A stretch of 32,442 nt of DNA from Cellulomonas fimi. Its GTDB lineage: Bacteria; Actinomycetota; Actinomycetes; Actinomycetales; Cellulomonadaceae. This document shows positions 32,306 to 32,442 of the stretch, piece by piece; within the stretch, counting starts at the first letter, position 1, and the number at the start of each line of letters is the position of its first letter. The stretch is from positions 1 to 32,442 of the forward strand of contig NZ_JAPESW010000042.1 in NCBI RefSeq assembly GCF_028527925.1, in the 5' to 3' direction. Made by a program: the position numbers and the translations under genes. Below the pieces are notes generated by a model. The model did not search any database, was not told the DNA's origin, and was given only the letters and a program-made list of their open reading frames with translations.

Positions 32306-32442
32306 ATGGACGACTCGACGCGCACCCTCGCCGAGGACGCCCCGACCCCGCAGACGCGCCGCTCGCGGCGTGCCCTCCGCGAGGCCGGAGCGTCCGCCGC
32401 ACGGGCGACGCCGACGACCTCCGCGGACGTCGTCGACGTCGA
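32306..32442 (+). CDS. 5' end of an unidentified gene, cut by the window edge
   Basis: An ATG at 32306 opens a frame that stays open to the end of the window (45 codons). The visible N-terminus has [16 protein letters not shown] and looks like the basic, disordered lead of a membrane or secreted protein, but no domain is visible. TACGTT (32291-32296), a TAnnnT -10, ends nine bases before the ATG and there is no ribosome-binding site, so a leaderless transcript is likely. It is divergent from mshD. Confidence 0.55.
   Translation, partial: MDDSTRTLAEDAPTPQTRRSRRALREAGASAARATPTTSADVVDV

Noticed and set aside
1..32442. CRISPR arrays, insertion sequences, prophage, tRNA or rRNA genes
   Set aside because: No direct-repeat arrays, transposase motifs, phage genes or tRNA cloverleaf sequences were seen; the region reads as ordinary chromosome.

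Overview
The window is very GC-rich (well above 70% by eye), with GTG starts, 1-4 nt start/stop overlaps and dense packing. Mycothiol synthase, an FMN-dependent LLM oxidoreductase pair, a ThrE exporter, a deazaflavin-type reductase and a SipW/TasA-like secretion set point to an actinobacterium. The overall flavour and the flagellar-type promoters suggest a motile Cellulomonas-like member of the Micrococcales. That placement is inference; no rRNA or tRNA gene is present to fix it.

Left part (1-8070). At the edge is an M15 peptidase gene lying against a 92%-identical inverted partial copy of itself. ThrE-type exporter and deazaflavin-type reductase genes follow on the minus strand, then a small HesB-like gene. 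A TetR regulator and a TetR-controlled ABC exporter diverge around a cluster of palindromic operators. A nested palindrome separates the exporter from an LLM monooxygenase/FMN reductase operon.

Middle (8313-13404). Five tightly packed plus-strand genes encode a receiver domain fused to a PIG-L deacetylase, an ATP-grasp ligase, a PHP-domain hydrolase, a stand-alone receiver and a membrane PAS histidine kinase. The catalytic residues look intact throughout. The set reads as a two-component-controlled small-molecule or glycan modification pathway (deacetylate, ligate, hydrolyse a phosphate ester), with the output enzyme itself carrying the receiver. This is the best candidate in the window for an undescribed system.

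13545-21103. A BBE-like flavin oxidase converges with a minus-strand trio: a TasA-like protein, a SipW signal peptidase and a small second substrate with the same kind of signal peptide. Ahead of the trio is a near-perfect actinobacterial FliA (sigma-28) promoter. Upstream lies a GGDEF-EAL c-di-GMP protein. MsrB follows on the plus strand, then a degenerate NERD-domain gene with a second sigma-28-like promoter that appears to start transcription at its own GTG codon, then a MarR regulator.

Right part (21175-32442). A MarR/DHA2 drug-efflux operon with a duplicated operator and a sugar-porter MFS gene are followed by an unidentified 216-residue protein. A DUF47-Pit phosphate uptake pair converges with a tightly overlapped mshD-ppk-nudix/phosphatase operon, so phosphate import, polyphosphate synthesis and nucleotide or polyphosphate housekeeping lie side by side. 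The window ends inside a divergently transcribed gene of unknown function.
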